DNA of 57,793 nucleotides from Suillus spraguei (GCA_016800925.1 JABCPU010000411.1:1-57793); one strand, 5' to 3'; positions 1 to 10,403 are shown, counted from the first letter of the stretch. Program-made: numbers and translations. Notes: generated by a model not told the origin, from the letters alone.

Positions 1-392
1 TGACCGACTTGATAGAAGCACAGACTTCGAGATTGATGTGGCAGTTGAATTCTACCAGCAGTTGCGGGGGTGGGGAACGACATCTTTGTTGGTGAAGATG
101 TCATTTTTTTGGATGGTGACCATTGTCTGGCCTGGCATACTCTGGATAGCCGTCCTCCTTCATCAATGTCTGGGGAGTGAAAGACTTTGGATAACCTTCT
201 TGCACTTTCCATTCTCCAAGCAACGCTGCGTAGTGCAGGGGCCATGGAGCATGTATTTTTTACGGCCTCATAGAGTTGTGGATGGACATTTCTGTCAGGG
301 ATTTGGGCGAGATGAAGGAGTCGATCTGTTCCACAGTGCGAATCTTGTGATCTGGATCCAGGAAGATAGAAGGTGCATTGAGGCAGGCCACA
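1..392 (-). pseudogene. Helitron Rep/helicase, downstream segment (continues beyond window)
   Basis: This is the continuation of the Helitron gene at 1285-3860, separated from it by the solo LTR at 393-1284. On the minus strand from 392 the translation resumes the Rep-type HUH region. The expected H-M-H-L-L-I-F block is at about 355-385 but is split between frames by small indels (MHLL in one frame, FLDPDHKIRTVEQID in the next). It is followed by a cysteine stretch with YMLHGPC and CLENGKCKK, and near the window edge by FNCHIN and CASIKSV, which match the conserved block after the HUH motif in fungal Helitron proteins. The helicase part would lie left of base 1. The family role is rolling-circle transposition by nicking and helicase activity; this copy cannot encode it intact. 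Confidence 0.8.
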
Positions 393-1284
393 TGTTACAA
401 GAACACCTTCTTGCGTCCCTACTATCATTTTTTCCCCTATGCATCGCCATCTATTCTTGTCCTGATGAGGCCTCCATCCTCATCCTCTGCTACTCATCTG
501 GCTTGCCATCGTCACTCCCTACTCGCCTATGCTCACCTCCTCCATTGTCGCTAAATGCACACTCTTCCAGTACCTCTCGTGCTCATGTATGCTCTTTGCG
601 CTCCCTGCGCTTCTTGTGTCTCAAACGCCTCTGTCATGTTTGATGCCTTCCCCTGTGCTTGAACATGAGCTATCCCCTGGTTCACACAAACAGCCCTCTG
701 GCTCAAGACTACGTCTGGTGTCATATTTCCTTTATCTTTTCATTTGCATCATTTGCATCTACCTATAACTTGTGCGTCACCTCATTGGCTCGTACCTTTT
801 ATATCTTCGGCTCCGCACCTATGACTCCCTTTCGCACATGCATGCATTCATTGGTTCATACACCTCTGACTCATCTGTGAGCATGTGTCTTCCTATTGGC
901 TATCTGACTTCATACTTAATCTAGCAATACTTACATATTCGCGCTCCACTTTAATCTTACATATAAATACATGCAGATAGCCTTTGTACTTCTTTAACTT
1001 GAATCTACTTGATCTTCGACCCTGAACTTCTTTCGATAAGCTTTTCATAAAGCTTATTGTCACTATTCAAACTTCATAGAAGCTCATCGCTTCTATGTCT
1101 TTGATCGACATCAAGAACCTCGTCTCAGTGACGTAGGTTGTGAGATAGCGCATAGCGCCCACCTCCGACCAATGCAACTAGCGCATTCCACACTAGGAGA
1201 CTGATATGCACAGGCCGCCACTCTTATAGAGCGCCCATTGCAGACACCACTCAAGTTCCTTAGCGCCTGGCTAGGTCGCTAACA
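393..1284 (+). mobile_element. Solo LTR, family A copy 1 (inserted in Helitron gene)
   Basis: An 892-bp element starts TGTTACAAGAAC and ends GGTCGCTAACA, so it has TGTTA...TAACA ends. A second copy with the same ends is at 30852-31772. The 5-bp flanks are ccaca on the left and ccatg on the right. Removing the element and one flank restores the Helitron reading frame across the junction, so these are a worn target-site duplication. Inside are a TATA-like stretch (catataaata, about 960) and a region rich in AAGCTTAT. ORFs predicted across it are short and not supported as genes. Orientation is arbitrary. Confidence 0.8.
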
Positions 1285-3860
1285 CCATGCTTCTGGTATT
1301 CAATGGTGTACACCAATCCTGCAACCTTGCCATAGTAGCCATCATGAACCTTCTTCAAGAGATCCTTCTGCTTCTGGTAAAATACACGAGCAACCAAGTC
1401 TAGACAGTCCACAGCACTCTGACCTACATAAGAAAACTTGTCAGGATCATGTCATAATAATGCATCAAATATGTCTCTTTACCTGGAAGGAGATTCTCAG
1501 TAATCTCAGGCCAGCTTCCATTGGCAGTCATCATCAGGAAAAGATCGGGCTTCTTGCAGGCACGGCAGATGGCCAGGGAGTCCTGCAGCATCTGCTGCAT
1601 ATACTGAGGCTTCCATTATGAGAGGAGGGAAGGATTATGGAATGACCTGTCTCAGCTAAATTGCCCACTCCATCATTGAGAACATTATCTGTCAGCCCTC
1701 GGTAGCAGTCAGCCCTGAGCTTCTTCTGATTGTTTCTTATCCAGTTGAGTCTGCTCTGCTCAATTGATGCCCAAGCATCAATGACATACTGCTGGAACAG
1801 CTTTCCACCATGAAAGATGTTATTGTAATTGAGGTGAGGGGGCGGGGATGAAGTCGAAAGGCATAATACAGCAGCTGAGTCACTTTTTTTGCACATGCAC
1901 GCCCACCCACAGGAACAATCATATCAATGTAGAGGTCCCAGCTATCCTCTCTATTAGGAAAGAGAGCGACATAATGAAGACAGGCATATGTATGGCTAAG
2001 TTGACTTATGCGCCAAAGTGGACCACCTTGATAATATACAATAATGTCGCATCCAGATCCTTGAAGAGCACGATCCTTGATATTGACACCAACTGATGTA
2101 AATGCAAGAGTACTGTTGTACTGATGAATTTTGGACACAAATGTTCTGTTTGCATATGCCTGCTCTAGCTCAGGTGGCCATGCTGGAAATGGAGGAAGGC
2201 TGACTTGGCCCTGCAAGCAGCACATACCAAAGCAAGAATTTTGTAAAGAGGAGTTGGACAGTCTTTCACATGCAAAGTGAAGTGCATGACACTTGGGGCA
2301 CTCTACCTGAAGAGGACCAAGAGTGTGACAGATGATTGGTTCTGTATATGCTCGTGCTCCATCAGGAACAGGAATGACCTGATTGATATGCTGGTCATCC
2401 TCTGCTTCATGCTCTTGGCATTATTCCTGCTGCTGGGTTCTTCTTCTCTCCTCATCTTCTGCATGTTGCCATTCCGATAATGGATCATTATATTCATGGA
2501 GTGCCTCTTCAAGATGCTCAGCCTGCTCTTGAATCCTTTGCTCCTGCCGGCATTGAATCTCCTCTTCCTCTTGCTGTGCTCGCAGACGATCTTGAGTCTG
2601 TCTGTTGTGCAGTTTTTCTTGGTGTTGTACTGCTCGTAAATGATCCTGATTCCATCTGTCTTGCTGCTCCTCTTCTTGTTGTGCCACTCGTAGACGATCC
2701 TGATTCTGTCTGTTATGCCGCTCCTGTTGCTCATGTGCCACTTGTAGATAATCCTGATCCTGACTGTTATCCTGCTGCCTTTGGTGAAGAGCCTCCTCAG
2801 CCTCTCTATTGATCCTCCTAGCTTCTTGCTGGTGCAATTTCCATTGGATCTGTTGTCTACAAAATGCCTCCTGTGCTAATACATGAAGGACATTATTTCT
2901 GGGTGGCATAGGATTAGGTATGTGGGGATCATCAAAGTTCTGAGGGCCTCGGTGCTGTCAATTCATCAATTCAGCCTCTTGCAGCTGTTCATGGCAAGCA
3001 TCCTCAGCATGTCTAGCCATCATCTCAGCTATTTGCTGCTGGTGCAAAGCATAGTTTCTGTTTCCCTGTGCAGCTTGCTGCTGCATCAAGTGAAAGGCTG
3101 CCAGATCATCCTGGGCCTGTATACGGAGACACTCAGCTTCTTGCTGCTGCAACTGATGCTGAATCTGCTACTGCTGGTAAAGAAATTCATTCTGTGCTTG
3201 TCTCTCAAGCAAGTCATTTCTAATGTTCTCTGCCTCAAGCTGCTGCCGGAACTGGATATTGAACTGATCGTGATTATCAGGTTCAGGTGGCACAGGTACA
3301 GGTTGTACAGGATGTGCAAAGTATTGGAGGGGATTGTCAAAGTTGTGAGGACCAACTGCACCCTCATAATGAATAGGACCATATACAGGAAGCACAGGAG
3401 GTGCAGGTTGAACAGGTTGAACAGGTTCATCAGAGATATGAGGTATATGCGGAGGCTGTATCTGGGCTGCCATGAGCTCTGCTTGTGCCTGCTGTCTTAT
3501 CTCCTGTCTGTCCTGCTGTCGACAAACATTACACTGACGATGTCTGTTGTTATGAGCAGCATTTGTCTGGTCATTTAAACGTGCATTATAATCAACAGAA
3601 GGACGATGAGCATGTAACACATGTTCAATTGCATTTTGTGGCAAGCCAGGGTATTGTGCAACTGGCAGCAGTTGATGTGCAAAGTAAGGAGGAGGCTGCA
3701 TAATAGGTGCAGCTGGCATGAAATTTGGCTGTACAGGAGCAGCAGGTCTGTTCTGATTTGTATGGATAGCATGACAATAATTGCGCCTGCTAGGGGAAGT
3801 CATCTGAAGTTGATTAAGTCTGCCTAGTTTGTGCTGTGATCGATGATCGCGTTCTGGCAT
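1285..3860 (-). pseudogene. Helitron Rep/helicase, N-terminal segment
   Basis: The minus-strand translation begins at the ATG at 3860 (MPERDHRSQHK) with a long Gln/Pro-rich region (about 3860-2420) containing many QQQ and RRxQ runs and likely coiled coil. A zinc-like block CPKCHALHFACERL follows (about 2300-2260), then the Helitron_like_N block: CCLQGQVSLPPFP (about 2225-2185), the YNSTLAFTSVGV motif (about 2105-2065), LFHGGKLFQQY-like and WIRNNQKKLRAD (about 1825-1720), and VARVFYQKQKDLLKKVHDGY ending TIEYQKHG at the LTR. Several stops and frame changes (for example near 3170, 2950, 1850, 1640) show it is dead. CpG is scarce, as in an old copy. The start could be further upstream if an intron exists. 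Family assignment is by recognised motifs and is firm. Confidence 0.85.
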
Positions 3861-4545
3861 TATCTGTTCTATATTTCTAAATGGTGATGTGCAAACATTA
3901 GCATCATGTACCAATATATATCAGCAGCAACTCACTAAACAGGTATATTTTGTTCCATTTTATTGTTCAAAAGGTTGTTTATAGCAAAATTTGAGTTTTC
4001 TGAACTCATCCATAAGTCAATTCCTATCATCAATAACAAACAAAACCCACAAAAAGGGTATTGCACTTTGTTACAACTTGGCTGCAGGGGAAGGCAATGT
4101 AATTCAAGAATTCTAGTCAAAAGCAGCAGCCAAATTGTGTGAAAATTTGTGTCACCAAATTGTGTAATCACAATGTGTTATGATTTGTGTCACTCAATGC
4201 AAGCAAATTGGTGTAATCAAAATGTGTTGTGATTTGTGTCACCAAATGTAAGCAAATGGTGTAATCAAAATGTGTTATGATTTGTGTAACCAAATGCAAG
4301 CAAATTGTGTAACCCAATGCATGACGAACTTTCCATTATTGCTTTTGCTATTCTCGATGCTCACTCCCCATGGTAGGAAAAGGTTGTTTGTCTGTATTGT
4401 GCCCGGAGCACAGGCATGCAGATTACTGTCCACTATATCATGCTTGGCAGGTGCTTTGAATTTTTGAACTCTGTAGAATTTTCAGCTCTTGAAATTCTGA
4501 TTTCGGATGTTTTTTTTCATGCAATCACGCAAGTTTCTTAATAGA
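3861..4545. other. Gene-free stretch upstream of the Helitron gene
   Basis: No supported gene. It contains the 48/49-bp repeat listed separately. The Helitron 5' region or its terminus may lie here, but no terminal TC start could be identified with confidence. Confidence 0.5.
4139..4316. repeat. Imperfect 48/49-bp tandem repeat, about 3 copies
   Basis: The phrase AATGTGTTATGATTTGTGT recurs at 4172, 4221 and 4269, giving spacings of 49 and 48 bp. Units share gtgtaatca...aatgcaagcaaat. AT-rich, noncoding. Confidence 0.75.
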
Positions 4546-5300
4546 ATTGTCTAGCAAGCTAACTGAAAGCCACATGGCCCTTAGTGATGTACACGGTGCA
4601 AGCGACCTACACGAAACCATGCAAGCTGGCGAGCTAATTCCCACACGTTCTCCCTTTCTTCTTAGATGGAGTCAACAGTGGTCACAGGGAAAATGGTGGC
4701 AGAGTAGTCGAGCGCATTCCAAACGATGTATTCAAATTATCTGTCCATTCCCTCTCATTGACATGAGTGCATTACTCTGCAAGTGCATATACAGACCTGT
4801 TATTCCTATGAGGAGTTGCAACAAGTGACAAATGGTCCAACTAGACAGATAATAGCATCAACAGGCCATCCTGTCCCAGTCTCTGATGCAGATGCTTCCA
4901 GCCTTAGTAGTCTAAATGAGTCCACTACCTGTTGTGCCTTCAGTACAGGAAGCCAAAAAGGAGGGTGAAGCCAAAGGAGTGTGAAACACTCCTTTGGCAT
5001 CACCCTCCTTTTTGGCTTCCTGGCCTCAGCCGCATCCAAAAATCAGGCTCCATCCTAATAATTTGGTTTTACCCCAGCTTCAGACAACCCATGGCAAATC
5101 TCAACCCATGTGACGCTGCATGTGACAAAAACATGCAATCACACAATGGGACAACAGTGTCAGCACTTGAAAAAAACCATGCAAGAAATTTCCAAAAAGA
5201 AATAAGCGAAATAGCTGAGCTAAGTGTTCCTAAGTGAAAGCCATGCAAGCTAGCAAGGATTTTCCCACCTTTCTCCAATACTTATAGATGAGTCCACTAC
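4546..5300. repeat. Dispersed repeat family R1, copies 1 and 2, with hairpin
   Basis: Modules of about 250-300 bp recur here and at 6656-6975. Shared blocks are the catcctaataattt...ttttacccc phrase (5051), cttcagacaacccatggcaaa, acaatgggacaacagtgt, ccatgcaagaaa and a tail resembling gccatgcaagctagca...cttagatg (4558-4675, 5205-5295, 6856-6970). A gagtccactacc phrase follows the tails at 4918, 5288 and 5450. No transposase-like coding is seen; a non-autonomous element is possible. Confidence 0.6.
4946..5022. repeat. Near-perfect inverted repeat (37-bp arms, 3-nt loop)
   Basis: Left arm 4946-4982 and right arm 4986-5022 are complementary with one mismatch, separated by gaa. The arms start caggaagccaaaaaggaggg. 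Such a structure can extrude as a cruciform or fold as an RNA hairpin. Confidence 0.9.
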
Positions 5301-5870
5301 CCATTGTGCCTTTGGCTCCCTGGCCTAAGGCCACATCCTAATAATTTTGTTTTGCCCTCAGCACAGGGAGCCAAAGGGAGAGTGAAGGCAAAAGTGAAGG
5401 CAAAAAGGGAGTGCAAAAGGCAAAAAAAGGAGCCAAAGCCAAATATAGAGTCCACCACCTGTTGTTCCTTCGGCACAGGAAGTAAAAGGAGTGCTGCACT
5501 CCTTTTGCTTTCTGACTTGGCTTATCCAATAATTCTGTTTGCCTTCCTGGCTTGGCTTCATCCCAATAATTTTCTTTTGCCCAAGGCCAGAGTACGAAGC
5601 CCTTGGGCTTTCATCTAATAATTATCTTCAATAATGATAATAGGTTTTGAAATAAATTATAACTTTGACCAATATTTTGACAGAAGTAAAAGTACCACAT
5701 CACCATCTTTGTGAGTTTATATTGCCCATCTCATCCTCATGTCATTGCATTTGATTTTGATTTTCTAAAATTATTTACTGCAAACTATTAAGTTGAATAA
5801 ATCTTTTGTGTCAAGTGTTAATAGGGGGCAACAGTATTAAGTTGTTATATGACAAAATCATGCAAGTGTC
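5301..5870. repeat. Repeat-rich stretch with a second hairpin
   Basis: Variants of the catcctaataattttgttttgccc phrase recur near 5334, 5520, 5559 and 5612. A smaller inverted repeat lies at 5480-5510 (15-bp arms, one mismatch, 1-nt centre). It is purine-rich with repeats of gaaggcaaaa and related words. No gene is supported. Confidence 0.55.
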
Positions 5871-6254
5871 CCATCTCCTGTCTCCCATCTCCTGTTACAG
5901 GTCTCCTGTCTCCCATCTTGTGTCTATCTCCCATCTCCTACATCCTGTCTCCTGTCTCCTATCTCCCATCTCCCATCTCCCATCTCCCATCTCCCATCTC
6001 CCATCTCCCATCTCCCATCTCCCATCTCCCATCTCCCATCTCCCATCTCCCATCTCCCATCTCCCATCTCCCATCTCCCATCTCCCATCTCCCATCTCCC
6101 ATCTCCCATCTCCCATCTCCCATCTCCCATCTCCCATCTCCCATCTCCCATCTCCCATCTCCCATCTCCCATCTCCCATCTCCCATCTCCCATCTCCCAT
6201 CTCCATCTCCATCTCCCATCTCCCATCTCCCATCTCCCATCTCCCATCTCCCAT
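5871..6254. repeat. Heptanucleotide minisatellite (CTCCCAT)n
   Basis: A near-perfect run of the 7-mer extends from about 5961 to 6253, roughly 42 units, with two 6-mer slips at 6201-6212. A degenerate lead-in of the same theme (ctcctgt, ctcccat) occupies 5871-5960. Because the unit is 7 nt and contains no stop codon in any phase, every frame stays open on both strands (SPISHLP on plus, MGDGRWE on minus). The ORFs over it are therefore artefacts of the repeat. Confidence 0.95.
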
Positions 6255-8520
6255 GCCTTCATTCTCTCCTCCCATGCTCTTCTATCTCCCCATCTCTGCA
6301 TCCTAATGATCATAGCAGCTTTTGAAACAAATAAAATGATTTTTCAAATGACAAAGTTCAGATTCTTTGATAGCCAAAATTATAATCAATCTAAGAGAAA
6401 TCTATCAGAAGATGTTTCCTGAGGGTGGGGGAGGACACTTCCAGCCTGCTGGCAACTTCCAACCTAGTATTGGTGCCTGATGGAGTAGCTTGTCATAGGT
6501 ATCAACCTGTTCCTGACAACTTGACTATGCCTTTTGATGGTGCCACCACTCCTTCCAGCCCCTGATGAGTTCCTTCTGTTTTTACCTATCAGCCATCTTC
6601 TGCAATTGCACTCATTGCCCTCCTTTTTGCTTTGCACTATTTGCACTCCTTTTTAGCTTCACTTTTGGCTTCACAGTCCCATTGGCTCCCTGGCCTTGGC
6701 TCCATCCTAATAATTTGTTTTACCCCAGCTTCAGACAACCCATGGCAAATTCCACCAGCTGCGCAGTCACATGACCAAATCACAAATCATGCATCACGAA
6801 ATCACACAATGGGACAACAGTGTCGGCACTCAAAAAAACCATGCAAGAAAGTAAGCGAGCTAACCGAAAAAACATGGCCTTTAGCGAAAACCACATGGCC
6901 CTATGTGATGTACGCAAAAGCCACGCAAGCTAGCAACAACTTTCACACCTTTCCCCCCTTACTTCTTAGATATTCTTTCCAGATATGTTGATGCAGCTTC
7001 TGGACTGGTCAGAGCTGGTATGTGGGTCTACATGGAAGGGTGCTACCATGGTATCTGCATTGTCCAATTCCTTTGTTGTAATTATTGACCCTCCTGTGAC
7101 AGAGGTTGTGATCATGTGTTCTTAGCAGAAGTAGTCCAGATGTCCCGCTGCACGGAGTCACTAGATCAATAGACAGACATTGTAGAAGGCATGACTGCTT
7201 ACCAATGTACTGTGATATCTCCAAGCAATCTGTATTTGATGTGTTTCCAGTCAACAAAAATCACTAAATGAGCACAATATCAATTCAAGCAGAGGACTTA
7301 GATGAGAAAAAAACTTTTGTAGTCCCTCTGAAGAGCAACTTTGGTGATTTCCAGAGATCTTCTGATACACGAATGGGGAAAATGACACCATCATCCCACT
7401 GCATAATTGCAAAGCGCAAATGCCTACTAGATTCATGGTCCACAAGGTACTCATGTTTTTGCAAAACACACTATCCTGCAAAAATCTGAGGACCATTGAC
7501 ACACACGAAACTGGTTTTGAGCATGGTCATGACAAAATAGCTCTACTTCACAAGTCTAATTACACTTATAATTTCAAAGCTAATTTTTCTACTATTTATG
7601 ATAATTTACAATGCACTTTTGATGAGTAAATGGACTTATAATATAATTAATTACTGATCTGACTCAATAAGGTGCCTCAAAACCCTTAAATTTGATGACT
7701 AATCAATTTTCCCACATATTTTATAATTTTTTCACACATTTTCCTATCTAATTACCAAAGTTCGGTTTAACATCTTAACATCTAAACAATGAGGATTATG
7801 TAATGTATAGTTGTTTTAATCACATAAGTGACACATTTGGACAGTTCCAAGATACTGGTAACCATTAGCTCAACATCTGAACATCCGAGCATATGAGTCA
7901 TACCAAGTCAGTTGGAGTCAAGCCAAGTCATAGGGAGTCACTCTTATAATGACTCACTCTGAGTAATTATGAATCATATTTCTAAATGTAGAAATTGCAT
8001 AGCCACTAGTAGAATAGTATATAAAGGGCCTAGTTTTCCCCTCTGATAATAAGAATCCCCCCTTTTGAAAAGACTCTAAGTGTGAATTGAGTGAATATTA
8101 GTTTATTCCTCCACTCCTTTGTCATCATTTCCCATGATGTTCTAACTATCTGAGATAACTTCTAAATAATCTTTAATTACACTAGCTAACACACAGTTGT
8201 TAGTCATCTAGTGTAATTCTGCTTCACTCTCTTTGCAACACAGGAAATCAATTCTGTGGGAGAATTATTTTCATTAATTGAGTGTCAACAAATAAGGGCT
8301 TATACTTTAGTCAATAATATTAAGAGCTTGGCTTACTTTAAGACTACATTAAGAGGACATACTCTGTTCTGATTCTGCGTCATACTCATTGTGAGTGCCT
8401 GAGCAGCAGAGAAGTTGGTTTCGAGGCCACGTATTGATTGATTCAATTGTATCTGATTCTTAGTTTGCTCTCCTAATTGTGAGGATAAGAAGTAGTTAAG
8501 AAATATTGTTGAGAAATATT
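6255..8520. other. Gene-poor stretch with repeat remnants
   Basis: No gene recognised. Copy 3 of repeat family R1 is at 6656-6975. The ORF at 7268-7489 has no recognisable motif. Around 7880-8130 is a cluster of gagtca/gactca words followed by a TATA-like tatataaagg and ctctgataataagaa; a similar arrangement is at 34640-34810 (family D, LTR-like). The boundaries of that family could not be set. Confidence 0.45.
6656..6975. repeat. Dispersed repeat family R1, copy 3
   Basis: Matches 5011-5295 through the catcctaata block (6703), the caacccatggcaaa block and the acaatgggacaacagtgt block, then the tail with the agccacgcaagctagcaa phrase and cttagata. The hairpin of copy 2 is absent. Confidence 0.65.
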
Positions 8521-8547
8521 CTTATATTGTCAAATCGTTAGTTGTAA

Positions 8548-8870
8548 CATCATAGCACTGCATCAAGCCAGCTATCGATTCGGTTACACTCCGTTCTTTC
8601 ATATTCATTCTTCAGGATTGCCTAAGTACTGCATCATGCCAGTTAATGGTAATTATTCTTTCTAAGTTGCTCAAGTACTGCATCAAGCCAGTTAACGGTA
8701 ATTATTCTTTCTACATTGCCTAAGTACTGCATCAAGCCAGCTAACGGTAACTATTGTCTCTAATCTGCCTAAGTACTGCATCACACCAGTTAACAGTAAC
8801 CAACCCATCTAAGTACCCTAAGCACTGCATCACACCAGTTAATGGATACCAAACCCCAGAGATTTCCCAT
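8548..8870. repeat. 49-bp tandem repeat array
   Basis: The phrase AAGTACTGCATCA (or AAGCACTGCATCA) starts at 8624, 8673, 8722, 8771 and 8820, exactly 49 bp apart, with a leading degenerate unit at 8553. Each unit runs gcctaagtactgcatcaagc, then cagttaacggtaa and ttattctttcta. The last unit is more diverged. It lies in AT-rich DNA just upstream of the family B LTR fragment. Confidence 0.85.
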
Positions 8871-9070
8871 ACCATCTCAACCCTTTTAGTCAATTGTAAA
8901 TTGCTTGGAAAAACTGCAACTCTGTTTCTGCAACACCCCAATGAATATCACGTTATCAACCGTTGGTAATTGTCTGAACCATTGACCATGGAAGGACTGT
9001 GAAACCTGGTGAATTTCTTACCAATCACATCCTTGTAAGACACTGTTGTTGTCCATCAATTGCAAGGTGG

Positions 9071-9730
9071 TGTAATGAACATATTGGCGCTGGGCTTAAA
9101 ACGCTATCTTTTGACACTTGTCTCACGTCTATAGGAGTTACCACTTGTCCATGGCCATCTTACCCCTTTAGCATTACCGGTGGCATCCCATGCTTACTAC
9201 ACACCATACCGACTGCCGCACCTTGTTCCACATACCAATGTCCTCCCATGTCCTTGCTGCATCTGCATAGCTCCATTTGGTGCATTGTTTGTTTTACGTT
9301 CGTTATCACTGATTCCACAGCAAGTCTTATTACATGTTGCCTCGTGCCGCAGCACCTCGCACTATGTTTGCATACGGCGGTTACTACACTCGAGCGCTAC
9401 TGATCTTGCCTAGAGCATTCCAAGTACAAACAAATTAGGATATAAGCACCGCATACCCCACATGATACAGTACCTGATTTTACCCCATTGCATGTACTAT
9501 AGGTCAGGATTATTGTCTAAGCTCTGGATCAACCCAGTAGTAGACTTAGTCTTTAAAAGTTTCCTTATTGCTCGTTAATCAATCACACTCATTCTCCGTT
9601 ACCACTGGACTTTTGATTGTTATTTTGACTGAACTTCTCATGCACCGCTGCTTTACCGCTGAAAGTACCACGGCCTTCTTTACTGTTTCTCTGCACCGCT
9701 CGCAACCTTACCACTACCGCTGATACCATC
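9071..9730 (+). mobile_element. LTR family B, truncated copy
   Basis: Begins TGTAATGAACATATTGG and follows the family B copy at 32081 for about 650 bp (same gagttaccacttgtccatgg block, same block around cattgcatgtactata). It stops where the element 1 LTR begins at 9731. The rest of this copy is not found on the other side of element 1, so it is truncated, not simply interrupted. Confidence 0.7.
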
Positions 9731-10204
9731 TGTTACAATTGTACGTGCCCCTATTCATTTTCTACTTCATTTACCTTGTATATTACGTAACATGACTCTG
9801 ACTCATATGCTCAACGCATCTGTACTATAGTTGCCTTCCTCCTTTGGATACGCACTTACGTTCTCACGCCTCTCTTGGTCTGTGCGCACATATTGGCCTA
9901 TTTAAGCACAGTGTACTTGTAGTAGATTCGCTACTTTAATCTTACTGGGTTTTACCTGGAATCTCCTTCGCTTAGGTCTCCAACCTAAGTCGTCTTGAAT
10001 CGTCTCTAAGTCTAAGCACTCCTTAGCCTTAGTCTCTGTTCTCGCAGATACCTCTTAGACTTGTCTTTGAGGACGAACCCTTGATCGTACTCGGAACGCG
10101 TTCCTTGTACTTTCACCTTGTTCTCTTTTGAACATTGTAAGAACTCCCAGCAGACCGCCTGTGTCTTTTCACTGTCGCTGGTGACGCCACCCCAGTTCGT
10201 AACA
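9731..10204 (+). repeat. Element 1 5' LTR
   Basis: TGTTACAATTG...CAGTTCGTAACA. A TATA-like tatttaag is at 9899-9906. The predicted transcript start is 9933, where ACTTTAATCTT (self-primer) begins. Small dyads are present: CTTAGGT/ACCTAAG around ctcca, and GGAACGCGTTCC. These features recur in the other full LTRs apart from the element 2 copy, which is diverged. Confidence 0.95.
9899..9943 (+). promoter_or_regulatory. Predicted LTR promoter and transcript start with self-primer
   Basis: The TATA-like box at 9899 lies 34 nt upstream of ACTTTAATCTT at 9933-9943. That 11-mer is the exact reverse complement of 10206-10216, immediately after the LTR. If transcription starts at 9933, the first 11 nt of the RNA could fold back onto the primer site, as established for Tf1 of fission yeast. 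The start site itself is inferred from spacing. Confidence 0.65.
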
Positions 10205-10205
10205 A

Positions 10206-10216
10206 AAGATTAAAGT
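10206..10216 (+). other. Element 1 primer-binding site (self-priming type)
   Basis: AAGATTAAAGT lies one base after the LTR end and pairs over 11 nt with the LTR 11-mer at 9933-9943. The same pair exists in element 3 (42000-42011 with its LTR) and element 4 (just left of 48886). No match to a common tRNA 3' end ending in TGG was seen. Confidence 0.75.
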
Positions 10217-10280
10217 CTCTCTCTGATTGACGACTATCCAGTCTTCGACCCCGAACCCTGATCGCTTAGATCAGCAGACT

Positions 10281-10296
10281 AGCGTACGCGTACGCT
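10281..10296. other. 16-bp perfect palindrome in retroelement leader
   Basis: AGCGTACGCGTACGCT lies between the primer site and gag, beside a small dyad CTGAT...ATCAG at 10252-10275. It is identical in element 3 (41923-41938) and element 4 (48798-48813). A dimerisation or packaging role is conceivable by analogy with palindromes in retroviral leaders; that is inference. Confidence 0.8.
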
Positions 10297-10403
10297 GAGC
10301 AGATTGTCAAGAGAAGCCCTCTGACAGAAGAAAGCCCTGACGGACAGCAAGACAGCGCGTGTAGGCACCGAGAAAGTATAACTCATCAGAAGAATCATCA
10401 ACC

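Noticed and set aside
5806..6325. Long ORFs on both strands over the heptanucleotide array (up to 166 codons)
   Set aside because: All frames are open simply because the 7-mer lacks stops; no start context, domain or composition of a real protein.
7268..7489. 73-codon ORF in AT-rich DNA
   Set aside because: No family resemblance; isolated among repeats.
8548..8870. CRISPR-like regular spacing
   Set aside because: Units are contiguous tandem repeats without unique spacers, in a eukaryotic context.
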